Positions 7,912 to 17,506 of a DNA stretch of 64,000 nt are shown one piece after another. A program made the position numbers and the translations under genes. Source of the DNA: Actinomadura opuntiae (GTDB lineage Bacteria; Actinomycetota; Actinomycetes; Streptosporangiales; Streptosporangiaceae). Within the stretch, counting starts at the first letter, position 1, and each line of letters opens with the position of its first letter. The notes below the pieces were generated by a model, which was given only the letters and a program-made list of their open reading frames with translations, was not told the origin of the DNA and did no database searches. The stretch is taken from NCBI RefSeq assembly GCF_030283205.1, contig NZ_JASNWF010000015.1:186001-250000 (forward strand), given 5' to 3'.

Positions 7912-10317
7912 ATGGCCATTGAGCCGACCGCAGAACAACAGGCTGCCCGCGAAGTGTTCGCCGCAGGAAAAGACCTCGCGCTGGTCGCCGGCGCCGGAAC
8001 GGGCAAGACCTCCACGCTGATCCTGATGGGCGCCTCCACCCGCAGATGCGGCCTGTACGTCGCGTTCAACCGGGCGATCGCCGAGGACGCCCGGCGCCGG
8101 TTCGGGCCGAACGTGCAGTGCCGTACCTCGCATTCGCTGGCGTTCCGGGCAGTCGGCCGCCGCTACGGCGACCGGCTCAACGCCGCGGCGCGGATCCCGG
8201 CCAAGCAGACCGCGCGGATCCTCGGAATCACCCGCGACATCGACTTGGGCCGCGACCGCCGCATCACCATCACCCACCAGGCGCGCCTGGTGTTGAGCAT
8301 GATCCGCCGGTTCTGCTACAGCACCGACCGGCAGGTGATGGCCCACCACGCCGAGCCGGTCAACGGCCTTGACGCCGGCGGCCAGAACGCCCTGGCACGG
8401 GTCCTGTTGCGGTACGCGACCATGGCGTGGGAGGACATCATCTCCCCGCGGGGCCGGCTGAAGTTCGAGCACGACCACTACATGAAGCTGTGGGCGATGA
8501 CCGGCCCTACCCTGGACGCCGAGTTCGTGCTGCTGGACGAGGCACAGGACACCAACCCGGTCCTAGAGGAGGTGTTCCTGTCCCAGGGCGCACAGCGGGT
8601 GTGCGTCGGCGACCCCGCCCAGCAGATCTACGGCTGGCGCAACGCCCGCGACGTGATGACCGGGTTCCCCGCCCAGCACCTGCACCTGACCCAGTCGTTC
8701 CGGTTCGGCCCGAAGATCGCCGCCGTCGCCAACCGGTGGCTCAAGCACGCCGAATCGCCCATGCAACTCACCGGCCACGGCCCCGCCACCTCCCGCATCG
8801 ACCGCGCCGCCCACCCCGACGCCGTGCTGTGCCGCGGCAACGCCGACGCCATGGCCGAGGTGCTCGCCTTCCTCGAACTCGGCGTCCCGGTCGCGCTCAC
8901 CGGCGGCGGTAGCGCCCTGCAACGCATCGCCACCGCCGCCCTTGAACTCCAGTCCGGCAGGCGCACCACTCACCCCGAGTTGTTCTTGTTCAACTCCTGG
9001 GACGAGGTGCAGGAGTACGCCGAACACGACACCGCCGGCCAGGACCTCAAGGCGATCGTCGGGCTGATCGACACCTACGGCCCCGATCTGATCCTCCAAG
9101 CCGTCGACCGGCTCTCGCCCGAGGAGCACGCCCGCGTCACGGTGTCCACCGCGCACAAGGCCAAGGGCCGCGAGTGGGACAGCGTCCGCATCGGCAAGGG
9201 CTTCGAGGCGCCCCTCGCCGACCGGGACGGCATCCACCGCGACCTGAGCCCCGCCGAAGCCCGCCTGATCTACGTCGCGGTCAGCCGCGCCCGCCACCTC
9301 CTGGACCCCGAGAGCCTGGCCTGGATCGACGACTACGAGAAGTCCCGTGCGGCAACCGGCCGGTCCCTGATCACCCTGAGCCTCACCGGACAGCTCAAAC
9401 ATCCCTCCTCGCCGGTCAACGAGTTCATGCAGAACCACTTGCCGGGCACCTCGGCCATCGAAGGCGACTACCTCTCCGGCCTCGCCGGGCTCCCGCACCC
9501 GGTGCAGCCGATCGACGTGAAGTATCCCGACTGGTCGGCTCTCGGCCACGCCATCGACTATCGGCTCCGGCTGTCGTTCGGTGGCGGGCTCGGCCCCGCC
9601 GTCAGCCTCGGCGTCGACGCCTTCGACGACGACACCGTCTTCCCCGGCGCACCATCCCGGCCGGTCCGCCAAGCCCTGCTGACCGCCGGGCGACAACTGC
9701 TGACCGAGGTCGACGCCTACCTGGCCGCCCCCAGCCGTCACGATGAGGACGCGGTCGCCCGGCTGTGCTACGTCGCCGCGTTCTTCGAAGACCTCGCCCG
9801 AAACGGACAGATCCGCCGCTACAGCCTGCTCGCCACCGCCGCTCCCAGCACTACGCTCACCGACCTCACCGCAGCGGTCCCCGCCCACGCCGTCAACGAC
9901 ATTCACCAGCAGATACGCCTGGCGCAACAGCCCTTGGCGTCACTGCGGGCCCTACCCGGCCCGGCCAAGGTGTGCGGACCGCTGTTCACCGGCAGCAGCG
10001 ACCTCGGCGGCGCCGACGCCGACTACATCCTGAACGGCCTGCTGCTGGACTGCAAAGCCACCACCCGCCCCCGCCACCTCGGCCGCGAGGAGATCTACCA
10101 GCTCGCCGGCTACCTCCTGCTCGACTACAACGACCACTACGCCATCAACAGCGTCGGCCTCTACCTCTCCCGGCAGGGCGCACTGATCACCTGGAGCGTC
10201 GAGGACTTCCTGCACCGGCTCGGCAGCACCGTCCCGCTGCCTCAACTCCGCCGCCAGTTCCGCAGCCACCTGCGCGCGGCCGACGACCAAGCCGCCGACG
10301 CCTCCCAGCACTCATGA
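7912..10317 (+). CDS. FBH1/UvrD-like SF1 helicase fused to a PD-(D/E)XK-like nuclease domain
   Basis: This is an 801-residue protein. The N-terminal half is an SF1A helicase: Walker A (LVAGAGTGKTSTL, about 24-36), AFNRAIAEDA and THSLAF-type motif Ia, Walker B (LLDEAQDTNP, about 205), motif III/IV (VGDPAQQIYGWR), STAHKAKGREWD (about 412) and YVAVSRAR (about 455). The pattern is closest to the FBH1-like branch. The C-terminal 330 residues hold a separate domain with D-A-D-Y near residue 703 and L-D-C-K-A-T near 715, the spacing of a PD-(D/E)XK nuclease core. ATG 7912 is preferred because GAGAGGAAA precedes it. A role in ssDNA processing or element maintenance is likely; the exact role is unknown. 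It overlaps the next small gene by ATGA. Confidence 0.9.
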   Translation: MAIEPTAEQQAAREVFAAGKDLALVAGAGTGKTSTLILMGASTRRCGLYVAFNRAIAEDARRRFGPNVQCRTSHSLAFRAVGRRYGDRLNAAARIPAKQTARILGITRDIDLGRDRRITITHQARLVLSMIRRFCYSTDRQVMAHHAEPVNGLDAGGQNALARVLLRYATMAWEDIISPRGRLKFEHDHYMKLWAMTGPTLDAEFVLLDEAQDTNPVLEEVFLSQGAQRVCVGDPAQQIYGWRNARDVMTGFPAQHLHLTQSFRFGPKIAAVANRWLKHAESPMQLTGHGPATSRIDRAAHPDAVLCRGNADAMAEVLAFLELGVPVALTGGGSALQRIATAALELQSGRRTTHPELFLFNSWDEVQEYAEHDTAGQDLKAIVGLIDTYGPDLILQAVDRLSPEEHARVTVSTAHKAKGREWDSVRIGKGFEAPLADRDGIHRDLSPAEARLIYVAVSRARHLLDPESLAWIDDYEKSRAATGRSLITLSLTGQLKHPSSPVNEFMQNHLPGTSAIEGDYLSGLAGLPHPVQPIDVKYPDWSALGHAIDYRLRLSFGGGLGPAVSLGVDAFDDDTVFPGAPSRPVRQALLTAGRQLLTEVDAYLAAPSRHDEDAVARLCYVAAFFEDLARNGQIRRYSLLATAAPSTTLTDLTAAVPAHAVNDIHQQIRLAQQPLASLRALPGPAKVCGPLFTGSSDLGGADADYILNGLLLDCKATTRPRHLGREEIYQLAGYLLLDYNDHYAINSVGLYLSRQGALITWSVEDFLHRLGSTVPLPQLRRQFRSHLRAADDQAADASQHS

Positions 10318-10451
10318 ACCAGCTCCCAGACGACACCGACGGCCAGCCCGCCGCAACCGACGGCGAACTCGAGACCGGGGGCGACACGTCCTTCGTGCGC
10401 CTGCCGATCGACCCCACCGAACCCATGGCCGAATGGCTGGCCATCATCTGA
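10314..10451 (+). CDS. Small acidic protein, 45 aa, coupled to the helicase-nuclease
   Basis: The ATG overlaps the helicase stop as ATGA, the signature of translational coupling. The product (MNQLPDDTDGQPAATDGE...) is acidic and ends in PTEPMAEWLAII. It has no recognised domain. It may be an accessory peptide, or a chance frame after the helicase. Confidence 0.45.
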   Translation: MNQLPDDTDGQPAATDGELETGGDTSFVRLPIDPTEPMAEWLAII

Positions 10452-10894
10452 TCCAACACTCCACCCGATGGCCCAGGCGCACCCCGCCACCCTGGGCCGA
10501 AATCGCCCGGGTCCTACGCCACCCGCATCCGAACGGCCAACGGCGGCAACTCCGCCCGAGCCGACCCGCTAACGCCGTTGGGCCGGTCGGTTGCTGCTCA
10601 AGCCCCGTAACGGCCGGTCCACCGGTCGCGGAGGCCGCAGCCGACTGATCCTGCGGTTCGTCGACCCGCTCGGCCTTCTCCGGTTCGGGGATGAGAAGTT
10701 CCTCGACGCCGCAGCCCAGGACGGCGTAGATGACGTTGAGATCGGCGAGCTTGATGCTGGCCGGCTCGCCGGACCACAGCCCGGACATCTTCCCAGCACT
10801 GATGGTCAGGCCGTGGTCGGCGAGCATGCGCTGCAGCTCGCCGGCCTTCCAGATGCCCGCGGTTGGCTGCGGCCAGCCGCAGGTTCCACTTCAC
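10444..10894 (-). pseudogene. XRE-type HTH regulator, frameshifted by one extra G
   Basis: From GTG 10894 the frame reads VKWNLRLAAANRG and then shifts; the adjacent frame continues as IWKAGELQRMLADHGLTISAGKM... and IKLADLNVIYAVLGCGVEELL. This matches a small XRE-family regulator that often follows a tyrosine recombinase in actinomycetes. The shift is one extra G in a G run near 10860 (GGG where GG restores the frame). GTG 10894 overlaps the stop of the upstream recombinase as GTGA. Real decay and sequencing error are both possible. Confidence 0.75.
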
Positions 10895-11985
10895 AGTCGT
10901 AGTCCTTCCAGCCGGGCGGCGGCGCGTCGCTGCCCGGCGACCCAGGCGTCCTCGACGTGGGTTCCGGGGAGGTGCACGTAACGCATCGTGGTGGCGATCC
11001 AGGTGTGCCCGAGCGTGGCCTGGATCGCGCGACCAGGCCCATCCCGCTCAGATAGAGCTGGGAGGCGCAGAAGTGCCGCAGGAGATGGGGTGTGATCTTG
11101 CCGGGCCAGTCCGGCAGATGCTGGGCGGTGGCCTCGGCGAGCGCTGACCGGAGCGTCTCGTCGCCGACTCGTCGGGCGGTGCCGTCGGCGTTCTTGCGTT
11201 CGGACGCAGCAGCGGAACCCGGGCCAGGTGTGGTCGTCGCCGAACCGGCCCCAGACATCCTCGATGAACCACCGCAGCGTCGTCCCAGCATTGTTGATCA
11301 GCGGGACCATCCGTTCGTGGGGCCCGACCCCCGAGAGCCTTTGCCGTGCCGGACGTGCGGCTTGCCGAAGTGACCCAGCTCCCACTTGATGTCAGACAGG
11401 TCGAGTCGGCACGCCTCGTTGACCCGCAGTCCGACCTCCGACATGAGATCGGCGGCGGTGTAGTCGCGGGCGGCGGTCGAGAACTTCCGGCGGGTCGACA
11501 GCTCCTGGCGCCACCTGTCGAACAGCCGCGTGACCTGGTCGGCGGTGGGCAGGATCCGCAGCTTGGCCGCCTGGTGGCCGCGGGGCCGGTTCGTCTCGTC
11601 GATCGGGCACTCGACGACCCGGCCGGTCATCTGGTGAATCTCGACCTTTGCTGGAATTCCAGGAACAGGAAGTAGGTCTTGATCGCCTGGGCCCGCGCTC
11701 GCCGGGTGCCCTTGGCAGTGCCACGCAGAGCCATGCCGAAGTACCGGCCGGCGTCAGCGGGTTCCATCTTCCACGGCGGCCGTCCAAACCAGGCCCTCAC
11801 CTGCTCCAGGTGGACGACGTCGGCGGCGATCGTGCGGTCGGCCACCCGGCCGCCGCCCGAGCCAGAACGAATCCGGCCAGCACGTCGGTCTCCAACGCTT
11901 CTAGGTCTTCGGGCGTCGCCGGTGAACGCGCCACCCGGAGATCACGTACGACGGCGAGACTCAACCCTGGCCTCCTCGCCCTCAT
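10891..11985 (-). pseudogene. Tyrosine recombinase/integrase, decayed by several frameshifts
   Basis: The fragments lie in order across frames: LAVVRDLRVARSPATPEDLE (near 11985), DRTIAADVVHLEQVRAWFG, RPRGHQAAKLRILPTADQVT, MSEVGLRVNEACRLDLSDIKW, RMVPLINNAGTTLRWFIEDV, then the catalytic HLLRHFCASQLYL (H-x-x-R) and LGHTWIATTMRYVH (G-H...Y). At least four shifts are needed to connect them. An intact copy would be a phage-type site-specific recombinase of about 370 residues with the XRE gene coupled behind it. This suggests an old integrated element. Confidence 0.85.
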
Positions 11986-11996
11986 CCACCCAGCAA

Positions 11997-12385
11997 GATG
12001 AACGACGTGGGGTTGTCGTTCACCGGGACCTCAAGCCGTCCAACGTACTGGTGGCGGTCGACGGCCCCGCGTGTCGACGTCGGGATCGCCCGCGCCGTGA
12101 CGCGAGCGTCGCCACCCGGACCGGCGCCTTGGTCGGCTCGCCGCCCTTCATGGCTCCCGAGCAGGTCCAGGGCGCCAGGTCACAGCGGCCTGCGACGTGT
12201 TCAGCCTCGGCTCGGTGCTGGCGGCCACCGGCCACCGCCCGTTCAGCTCGGGCGCCGACGGGCTGAACGCTCTACTCCAGCGCCTCCTGCGGCAGCCGCC
12301 GGATTTGGCGGGCCTGTTCGGACTGGTGCGGGACCTGGCGGAGTCCTGCCTGGCCAAGGAGCCGGAGCGCCGCCCCACCCCGTGA
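11997..12385 (+). pseudogene. Ser/Thr protein kinase remnant (C-lobe only)
   Basis: Pieces of a Hanks-type kinase occur in three frames: VVVHRDLKPSNVLVAVDGP (catalytic loop), GALVGSPPFMAPEQVQG (activation-loop end and APE motif) and VFSLGSVLAATGHRPFSSG with CLAKEPERRPTP. The N-lobe with its glycine loop and lysine is absent, so it cannot encode a working kinase. It abuts the integrase remnant. Confidence 0.8.
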
Positions 12386-12543
12386 TTGCGGCCGTGAGAA
12401 GCAGCAGGAACGTTCGTGCGTCGGTTTGAGCGACAGTCGGGGGTCCGCGGGGGCGGTGATGTTGACGAGATTCAGCGACGGTGAAGTGGCGGTGGATGGG
12501 TGGGTGGTACAGACCGAAGTCGTAGCCCCACAGTGGCGAATCA

Positions 12544-12570
12544 GACCCCGGAGCGGCACGCTCCGGGGTC
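12544..12570. terminator. Strong hairpin, probably a bidirectional terminator
   Basis: Twelve perfect base pairs (GACCCCGGAGCG and its complement) around a GCA loop, followed by a T/C-rich run. It lies between the kinase remnant and the 3' end of the TetR gene. Confidence 0.7.
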
Positions 12571-12749
12571 TTCGTCGTTACGGAGGCCAGTCCCGTGACC
12601 GCTGGGACCGGAGGGACAGGTGCGCGGCCGAACACCTAGGCTCTGGGGTCCAGTTTGTGATGGTGTGGCCGGGCGTCCTGAGCGCCGGGGACAGGCTGCG
12701 GGCGGGGTCGTTGCGGGCGGTTCGCCGTTTTCGACGGTATGGTGATCGG

Positions 12750-13391
12750 TCAGTCGCTGTGAGTGGGGCCGGTGAGGCCGTGCCGCAGCAGCCCGGTGAG
12801 TGTGTCGATCGCCTCGTCGTCGGTGAGGGAGTGGCCGGTCGGCTCGCATTTCCCGATGAGCCAGACCGCGCAGAACGCCTCCATGAGGGCGTTGAACGCT
12901 GACGCCAGGACGACGGGGGCGCCGGGCAGGTCGAACCCGGCGATCTGGAGCCGCTGGAGGTGTTCGCGCATGGTCTGCAGTTGGGCGTGCCGGATCTGGG
13001 CGAGGCGTTCGGCGAACTCCGGGTCGACCAGTGCGGCTTGGCCGAGCGCCTGGATCTCGGGCAGGTGCGCCTTGTAGGTGTGCCAGTACGTGGCCACCCG
13101 GGCGCGCAGGGCGGGCTCGCTCGACAGGTCGTCGCCCGCCTCATGGACGGAGAGCTCCTCGCCGGCTTGGGCGAGCCAGTCGGACAGCAGTGCTTGGAGT
13201 ACTTCCTGCTTACCAGCGAAGTGCTTGTAGAAGGAGCCGGCGGAGCGTCCTGCCTCGGCCATGAGGTCAGTGATCTTGGCGTTGAGGTAGCCGTCGCGGG
13301 CGAACACGCGGCGGGCGGCCTCCTTGAGGGCGATCTCGGTCTGCGCGGCCTTTTCCTTCCGGCTCGCAGTCGTCGGCTCGGACGCGGACAC
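12750..13391 (-). CDS. TetR/AcrR-family transcriptional regulator
   Basis: About 213 residues. The N-terminal HTH is typical (AARRVFARDGYLNAKITDLMAEAGRSAGSFYKHFAGKQ, given here as the span of residues 20-57). A helical ligand-binding domain follows (ARVATYWHTYKAHLPEIQAL; ALMEAFCAVWLIG). An upstream ATG would run through the operator palindrome, so the GTG at 13391, preceded by AGGGGAG, is preferred. The gene is divergent from an alpha/beta hydrolase, with a perfect palindrome between them. By family habit it represses both itself and the hydrolase; the ligand is unknown. Confidence 0.88.
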   Translation of the reverse strand: MSASEPTTASRKEKAAQTEIALKEAARRVFARDGYLNAKITDLMAEAGRSAGSFYKHFAGKQEVLQALLSDWLAQAGEELSVHEAGDDLSSEPALRARVATYWHTYKAHLPEIQALGQAALVDPEFAERLAQIRHAQLQTMREHLQRLQIAGFDLPGAPVVLASAFNALMEAFCAVWLIGKCEPTGHSLTDDEAIDTLTGLLRHGLTGPTHSD

Positions 13392-13419
13392 ACGCTCCCC
13401 TGACGGACGAAGCAACTTG

Positions 13420-13452
13420 AGTGAATGTAGATTCATCGAATCTACATTCACT
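13420..13452. promoter_or_regulatory. Palindromic TetR operator, 15-bp perfect arms
   Basis: AGTGAATGTAGATTC and its exact complement flank a 3-bp spacer (ATC). It lies between the TetR start (13391) and the hydrolase start (13502), where an autoregulatory operator is expected. Confidence 0.85.
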
Positions 13453-13511
13453 GAAAATCTGTTCAGTCACAGACAGTATGAACCACCGAAAGGGCGAGGC
13501 CATGAACACGG

Positions 13512-14426
13512 ACCCTTTTTCATCCTTGGGTGATCTCGTAGTTTTGTAGGGCGGCGATGGCCTTGACCAGGTGGCCTGCCTTGCCGGGGCCGCAGCGGAG
13601 CTTGTGAAGCAGCTTCCATGACTTCAGCTGGGCGTTCGCGCGTTCGCCGGGTCCGCGGAGTTTGGCGTGGGAGCGGTTGGCCTGCTTCTGGGACTCGGGC
13701 TTGTTGCGTCCCTTGTACGGGGTGATGACCACCGAGGCCTCGGCGCCTTGATACCCCTTGTCGGCCAGCGTGATGATTCCGGCGTTGTCCAGCTCGCGCA
13801 GGATCCCCCACACGCGGGCGGCGGTCAGGTCGTGCGTGCGACCGGGCATCGCCCCCGACGTCCATACGATCGTCCCGTGTGGACCTGCGATCACCTGGAT
13901 GTTCATGCCGTGGCAGCGGTGCTTGGCCGAGTAGTACGGCCGGTCGGCCCGCACCCGGTCGCAGGCGATGAGCGTTCCGTCCAGCACCAGCAGGTGCAGC
14001 CCCTCCTTGGTCGCCTTACGCAACGCCGCCGTCAGCTTCGGCGACCGCTCCGACAGCAGCGCCACGGCCTGCTCGATATACCGCCAGGCCGTACTCGTCG
14101 ACACCCCGAACCCGGCCCCGAGCTCGGCGAGGGTCTCGCCTTTGCGCAGGTGGACCAGCACCAGCAGAGCCTGCTGCCCAGGGTCGAGCAGCCGCCAGGG
14201 CGTCCCGAGGGTCTTGCGGCGCCGGCGGATCAGTCCGGCCAGGTAGTTCAGCGTTGAACGCGACAAATCGACGGCAGCACGATAGAACAACACGCAGGGC
14301 CCCTGGTTCAGACGTCGAGATTGTGGTGATCAACTCGTCTACCAAGGGCTTCTTCGCTTCACTGGCCGAACGTCAGCATCGCGACCACTCCGTGATCACC
14401 ATCACTCCAGGCCGATGAAAAAGGGT
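13512..14426 (-). mobile_element. IS5-family insertion sequence with 5-bp target duplication
   Basis: The ends are 13-bp inverted repeats (ACCCTTTTTCATC at the left and its complement at the right). CACGG is duplicated immediately outside, at 13507-13511 and 14427-14431. One transposase gene fills the element. A partial relative lies at 59978-60510. Confidence 0.9.
13520..14293 (-). CDS. IS5-family transposase (DDE_Tnp_4 type)
   Basis: An intact 257-residue transposase. The N-terminal HTH (LAELGAGFGVSTSTAWRYIE) is followed by the DDE core: LLVLDGTLIACDRV (first D), ITLADKGYQGAE (second D) and GPGERANAQLKSWKLL (E). YYSAKHRCHGMNIQVI and GRTHDLTAARVWG are family landmarks. It probably moves the element that disrupts the hydrolase. 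Confidence 0.95.
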   Translation of the reverse strand: MLFYRAAVDLSRSTLNYLAGLIRRRRKTLGTPWRLLDPGQQALLVLVHLRKGETLAELGAGFGVSTSTAWRYIEQAVALLSERSPKLTAALRKATKEGLHLLVLDGTLIACDRVRADRPYYSAKHRCHGMNIQVIAGPHGTIVWTSGAMPGRTHDLTAARVWGILRELDNAGIITLADKGYQGAEASVVITPYKGRNKPESQKQANRSHAKLRGPGERANAQLKSWKLLHKLRCGPGKAGHLVKAIAALQNYEITQG

Positions 14427-15300
14427 CACGGCACGCAACGGCGAGATCGAACTCGCATACGAGACCTTCGGCACCACGGACGGAGCGCCGTTGCTGCTGA
14501 TCAGCGGCACCGGAGTGCAGATGCTCGTCTTCCCCGAAGACCTCTGCGACGCGCTGGTCGGCCTCGGCTTCCAGGTCGCCAGGTTCGACAACCTTGACGC
14601 CGGCCTGTCCACACACCTGACCGGCGTACCGGCGCCCGGCCGACTCAAGACCATGATCCGGCCCTCTTCGGCGCCGTAGGGGCTGAAGGATATGGCCGAG
14701 GACGCCCTGGCGGTGATGGACGCCCTCGGGTGGCGCTCCGCACACCTGGTCGGCACCTCGCTGGGCGAGATGATCGCCCAGACCCTCGCCATCCGGCACC
14801 CCGCCCGGGTCGGCACCCTCACCTCGATCATGTCGACCCCCGCGGCCCGGATCGGCACCATGCCCAAGATCGCCACCCTGAAAGCGATCATGAAACTCTC
14901 CAGCACGCCGGTCACCAGCCCGGACCAGGCAGCGCAACAGGCAGTCGCGATGAGGAGGCTCATCGGCTCCCCGCGCTACCCCTTCGACGAGAAGGAGGTG
15001 GGCGACATCGGCCGCCGCTCCCACGAGCGCCATCCCGGCAGTTCCGACGCCGACGCGCGCCAGCGCGCCGCAGTCACCGCCTCCGGCGACCGGCGCAAGA
15101 CACTGGCCGCGCTACGCGTCCCCACCCTCGTCCTGCACGGCGAGGACGACCCGGTCATCCAGCTCAAGGCCGGACAGGCAACCGCAGCAGCCATCCCCGG
15201 CGCACGCCTGGTCACCTACCCCGGCATGGGCCACGACCCGCCCAGACAACTCTGGCCGTCCATGCTCGAGCAGGTCCGGGCCCTTGCCTTCACGCATTGA

Positions 15301-15913
15301 CAGATCATCGCGCCCGACGCTCGTAGATCCACAAAGGTTCCGATTCAGGAGCCCACGACGGTCTCGAAGTCGTGCCGCGGTATCCGGCTGCCTACCACGC
15401 CGGTGACGCGAATTCCCGGCCCTGGAGGTGTCCAGACACCACAGTTCGGCGATCAGCAGGCTGCGGTGGCGTTCGGCCTGACCTTTAGCCCGCAGCCGCT
15501 CGTGCCGAGCGACTTCCTCACGGCCGTCATAGACGACCAACTCCGAGGCGTGCAGCACGACCTGGACCAGTCACAGCAGACACCACCCCGCGGGGGCCGA
15601 CGCTCCCCTCCGACAGGGCCGTGTCACGGCGCTTGGCCACCGGTGCCGGATGCTGCTGGGGGCCGGGGGCACCCCCATCGCGGCCACGATGGCCCTCACT
15701 GTCGTCCTGGGGGACGGTGACAAGGTGGACGGCGCCGGCGCGGTCGGCACCCAGAATCGAAAATATATTCGCAACAAAAAAGACAAACCATGACTGCCGA
15801 TTGGCAGATTGCGGCCATCTCCGAAGGAATGTGACTCCCCAGAGGTCTATTCTTGATACTCCTGACATTCTCAGCCAGAGCGGGCGCCAGTCACCGACGC
15901 TTGGGAGGCCGCC
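15301..15913. other. Intergenic region upstream of Wadjet
   Basis: I found no gene I can support. The stretch at about 15750-15800 is unusually AT-rich (AAATATATTCGCAACAAAAAA) and lies 120-160 bp before jetA. It may hold the operon promoter, but no clear -35/-10 pair could be assigned. Confidence 0.45.
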
Positions 15914-17506
15914 TTGGAACAACCACGGCTGTGGTGGCAGGCGGTACAGCACTCCGATTGGGCGGTGTTCTCCCTCTCCGACGATCTGGCACGCGATCGG
16001 TGGACCGCGCTCCTAGCGGCATTGGAACGCTTGTCGACCCGCGGCCCCATGGCCGATCTCGATGAGATCACGGTTGAGATGCGCGAGATCGGGTTCCACG
16101 CTCCTTTGTCGGAGCAGGATCTGCGCAGCGCCCTGGAACGCCTGGCAGGCGACGGGCTCGCCGAACCCTTCCGCGACTACACCGTCCCCGTCCGCAACTA
16201 CCAAGGGCTGATCGTCAGGCAGGAGGCATGGGCGCTGACCCGCCGGGGCCGGACGGTCGTGGCGGCCGTACGGGACGCGGTCCTGGACGTCGGGCGCGCC
16301 TTGCAGTTGCCCAGCCGCCTGCTCGACAGCATCGCCACCACGATCCGAGAGATCATCAGGCATTTCGCGGAAGGCGACGACACCGCCCATGTCAAGGAGG
16401 GCAGGGGCAGGGGCCTGCTGCCGATGGACCTCGACGACGTCCGGACCCGCATCGGCGAACTCCAGCGTGTGACCGCCGACTTCTATGCCGCGCTCGGCCA
16501 ACTGGTCCAGGCGGACGTCACCAACGACATGCTGTTCGGAGCGAACAGGGATCGTGTCATCGAGGCGCTGCGGCAATTCCCCCGCGAGTACGAGAGAGCG
16601 TTCGTCTCGGTCGAGAAGGCACTGGCCGATCTGGAACGGGTCGGCCACCGCCAGGTCGCCGAGGCCGCGGTAGCACACGCCGGGCTCATCGACGCCCGCG
16701 ACCAACACCACTGGGTCGAGGAGCGGGTACGGCTGCTGTCGGCTCTGGGATCGTGGTTCGCCCCGGAGGGCACCGTCCAGCGGCTCATCTCCTCCGCGTC
16801 CGGCGCCGTCTACACGCTCCTCATCGCCATCGACCGCCGCTACTCGGCGCGCCGCCGCGGCTCCGACCTCGGGGCCGACTTCCACGCCCTGGCCCAGAGC
16901 CTGCACCGGCAGCGGTCCGACGAGGACGCGCGGCGCGTCCATGCCGCCGCCTTCGGCGACTGGTCCGCATGGCATGCGGTCACCCCCCGAGCCGAGGAGG
17001 ATGTGGCCCACGGCACCGAGGCGGCAGGCCGCCCCGATCGCCACCGTGTGGAGGTGACGCTCCGCGAGCACGAGCGGCAAGGCCGGACCAGCGGCCGTCC
17101 CCGTGCGGTTCCTGACACCGCCGCCGACCGGAAGGCCGCGCTGGCCGAGGCCATGGCGGAGGCGGAGCGGAACCGCCGCCTGGCCGAGTTGCTGGTCACC
17201 TCCGGCGAAGTGGAACTCTCCTACTTCGCGGGGCTGGGCGCGGAGGCCGTCGAGGCCCTGCTGCGCGCCGTGGAGACCGCGCTCATGCGCCTCGACCCCG
17301 TGACGGGAATCGGGGCGGGGCACGTGGACGGGGCGAACGTCCTGGTCGAGATCCGCTGCTTCGACCGTGGCCCCACAGCCCGAGCGGACTTCGCCGAAGG
17401 GGCTCTGTCCTTCTGGGGACGCGACCTGCGCCTGCGCGTCACCTCGCTTGAGCCGGGTGCGTCCCCTCCCATCGAGAACGTGCCGTCCCGGGAGGGCATC
17501 GCATGA
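15914..17506 (+). CDS. jetA: Wadjet JetA (TIGR02677 family), kleisin-like subunit
   Basis: 530 residues. The family landmarks are an N-terminal winged-helix region (MEQPRLWWQAVQHSDWAVFS...), the central RVTADFYAALGQLVQADVTN and FGANRDRVIEALRQFPREYE segments, and a C-terminal domain with LAELLVTSGEVELSYF. JetA is the MukF/MksF-like kleisin that bridges the SMC heads of JetC. TTG 15914 is chosen because GGGAGG lies six bases upstream. Its stop overlaps the jetB start (ATGA). The order jetA-B-C-D is that of type I Wadjet. Confidence 0.95.
   Translation: MEQPRLWWQAVQHSDWAVFSLSDDLARDRWTALLAALERLSTRGPMADLDEITVEMREIGFHAPLSEQDLRSALERLAGDGLAEPFRDYTVPVRNYQGLIVRQEAWALTRRGRTVVAAVRDAVLDVGRALQLPSRLLDSIATTIREIIRHFAEGDDTAHVKEGRGRGLLPMDLDDVRTRIGELQRVTADFYAALGQLVQADVTNDMLFGANRDRVIEALRQFPREYERAFVSVEKALADLERVGHRQVAEAAVAHAGLIDARDQHHWVEERVRLLSALGSWFAPEGTVQRLISSASGAVYTLLIAIDRRYSARRRGSDLGADFHALAQSLHRQRSDEDARRVHAAAFGDWSAWHAVTPRAEEDVAHGTEAAGRPDRHRVEVTLREHERQGRTSGRPRAVPDTAADRKAALAEAMAEAERNRRLAELLVTSGEVELSYFAGLGAEAVEALLRAVETALMRLDPVTGIGAGHVDGANVLVEIRCFDRGPTARADFAEGALSFWGRDLRLRVTSLEPGASPPIENVPSREGIA

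Larger units (their letters stand above)
13502..15300 (+). pseudogene. Alpha/beta hydrolase disrupted by an IS5-type insertion and an amber codon
   Basis: ATG 13502 reads M-N-T and the next codon is cut by the IS at 13512-14426. Removing the IS and one copy of the 5-bp target duplication gives MNTARNGEIELAYETFG, and the frame continues through LLLISGTGVQM and GFQVARFDN. An in-frame TAG at 14677-14679 interrupts it in a region where Y (TAC) would be natural. After it come GTSLGEMIAQTLA (nucleophile elbow G-T-S-L-G), LVLHGEDDPVI (acid) and PGMGHD (histidine). The intact protein would be about 292 residues. It is divergent from the TetR gene and probably its target. Translation from ATG 14692 would lack the N-terminal sheet. 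Confidence 0.88.

Noticed and set aside
8563..9927. Minus-strand frame of about 454 residues inside the helicase
   Set aside because: Antisense shadow; Gly/Val/Asp-rich with no domain signal.
12545..12570. tRNA gene near the hairpin before TetR
   Set aside because: The hairpin is an isolated 12-bp stem with a 3-nt loop; no cloverleaf, no TTC loop sequence or anticodon arm could be formed.
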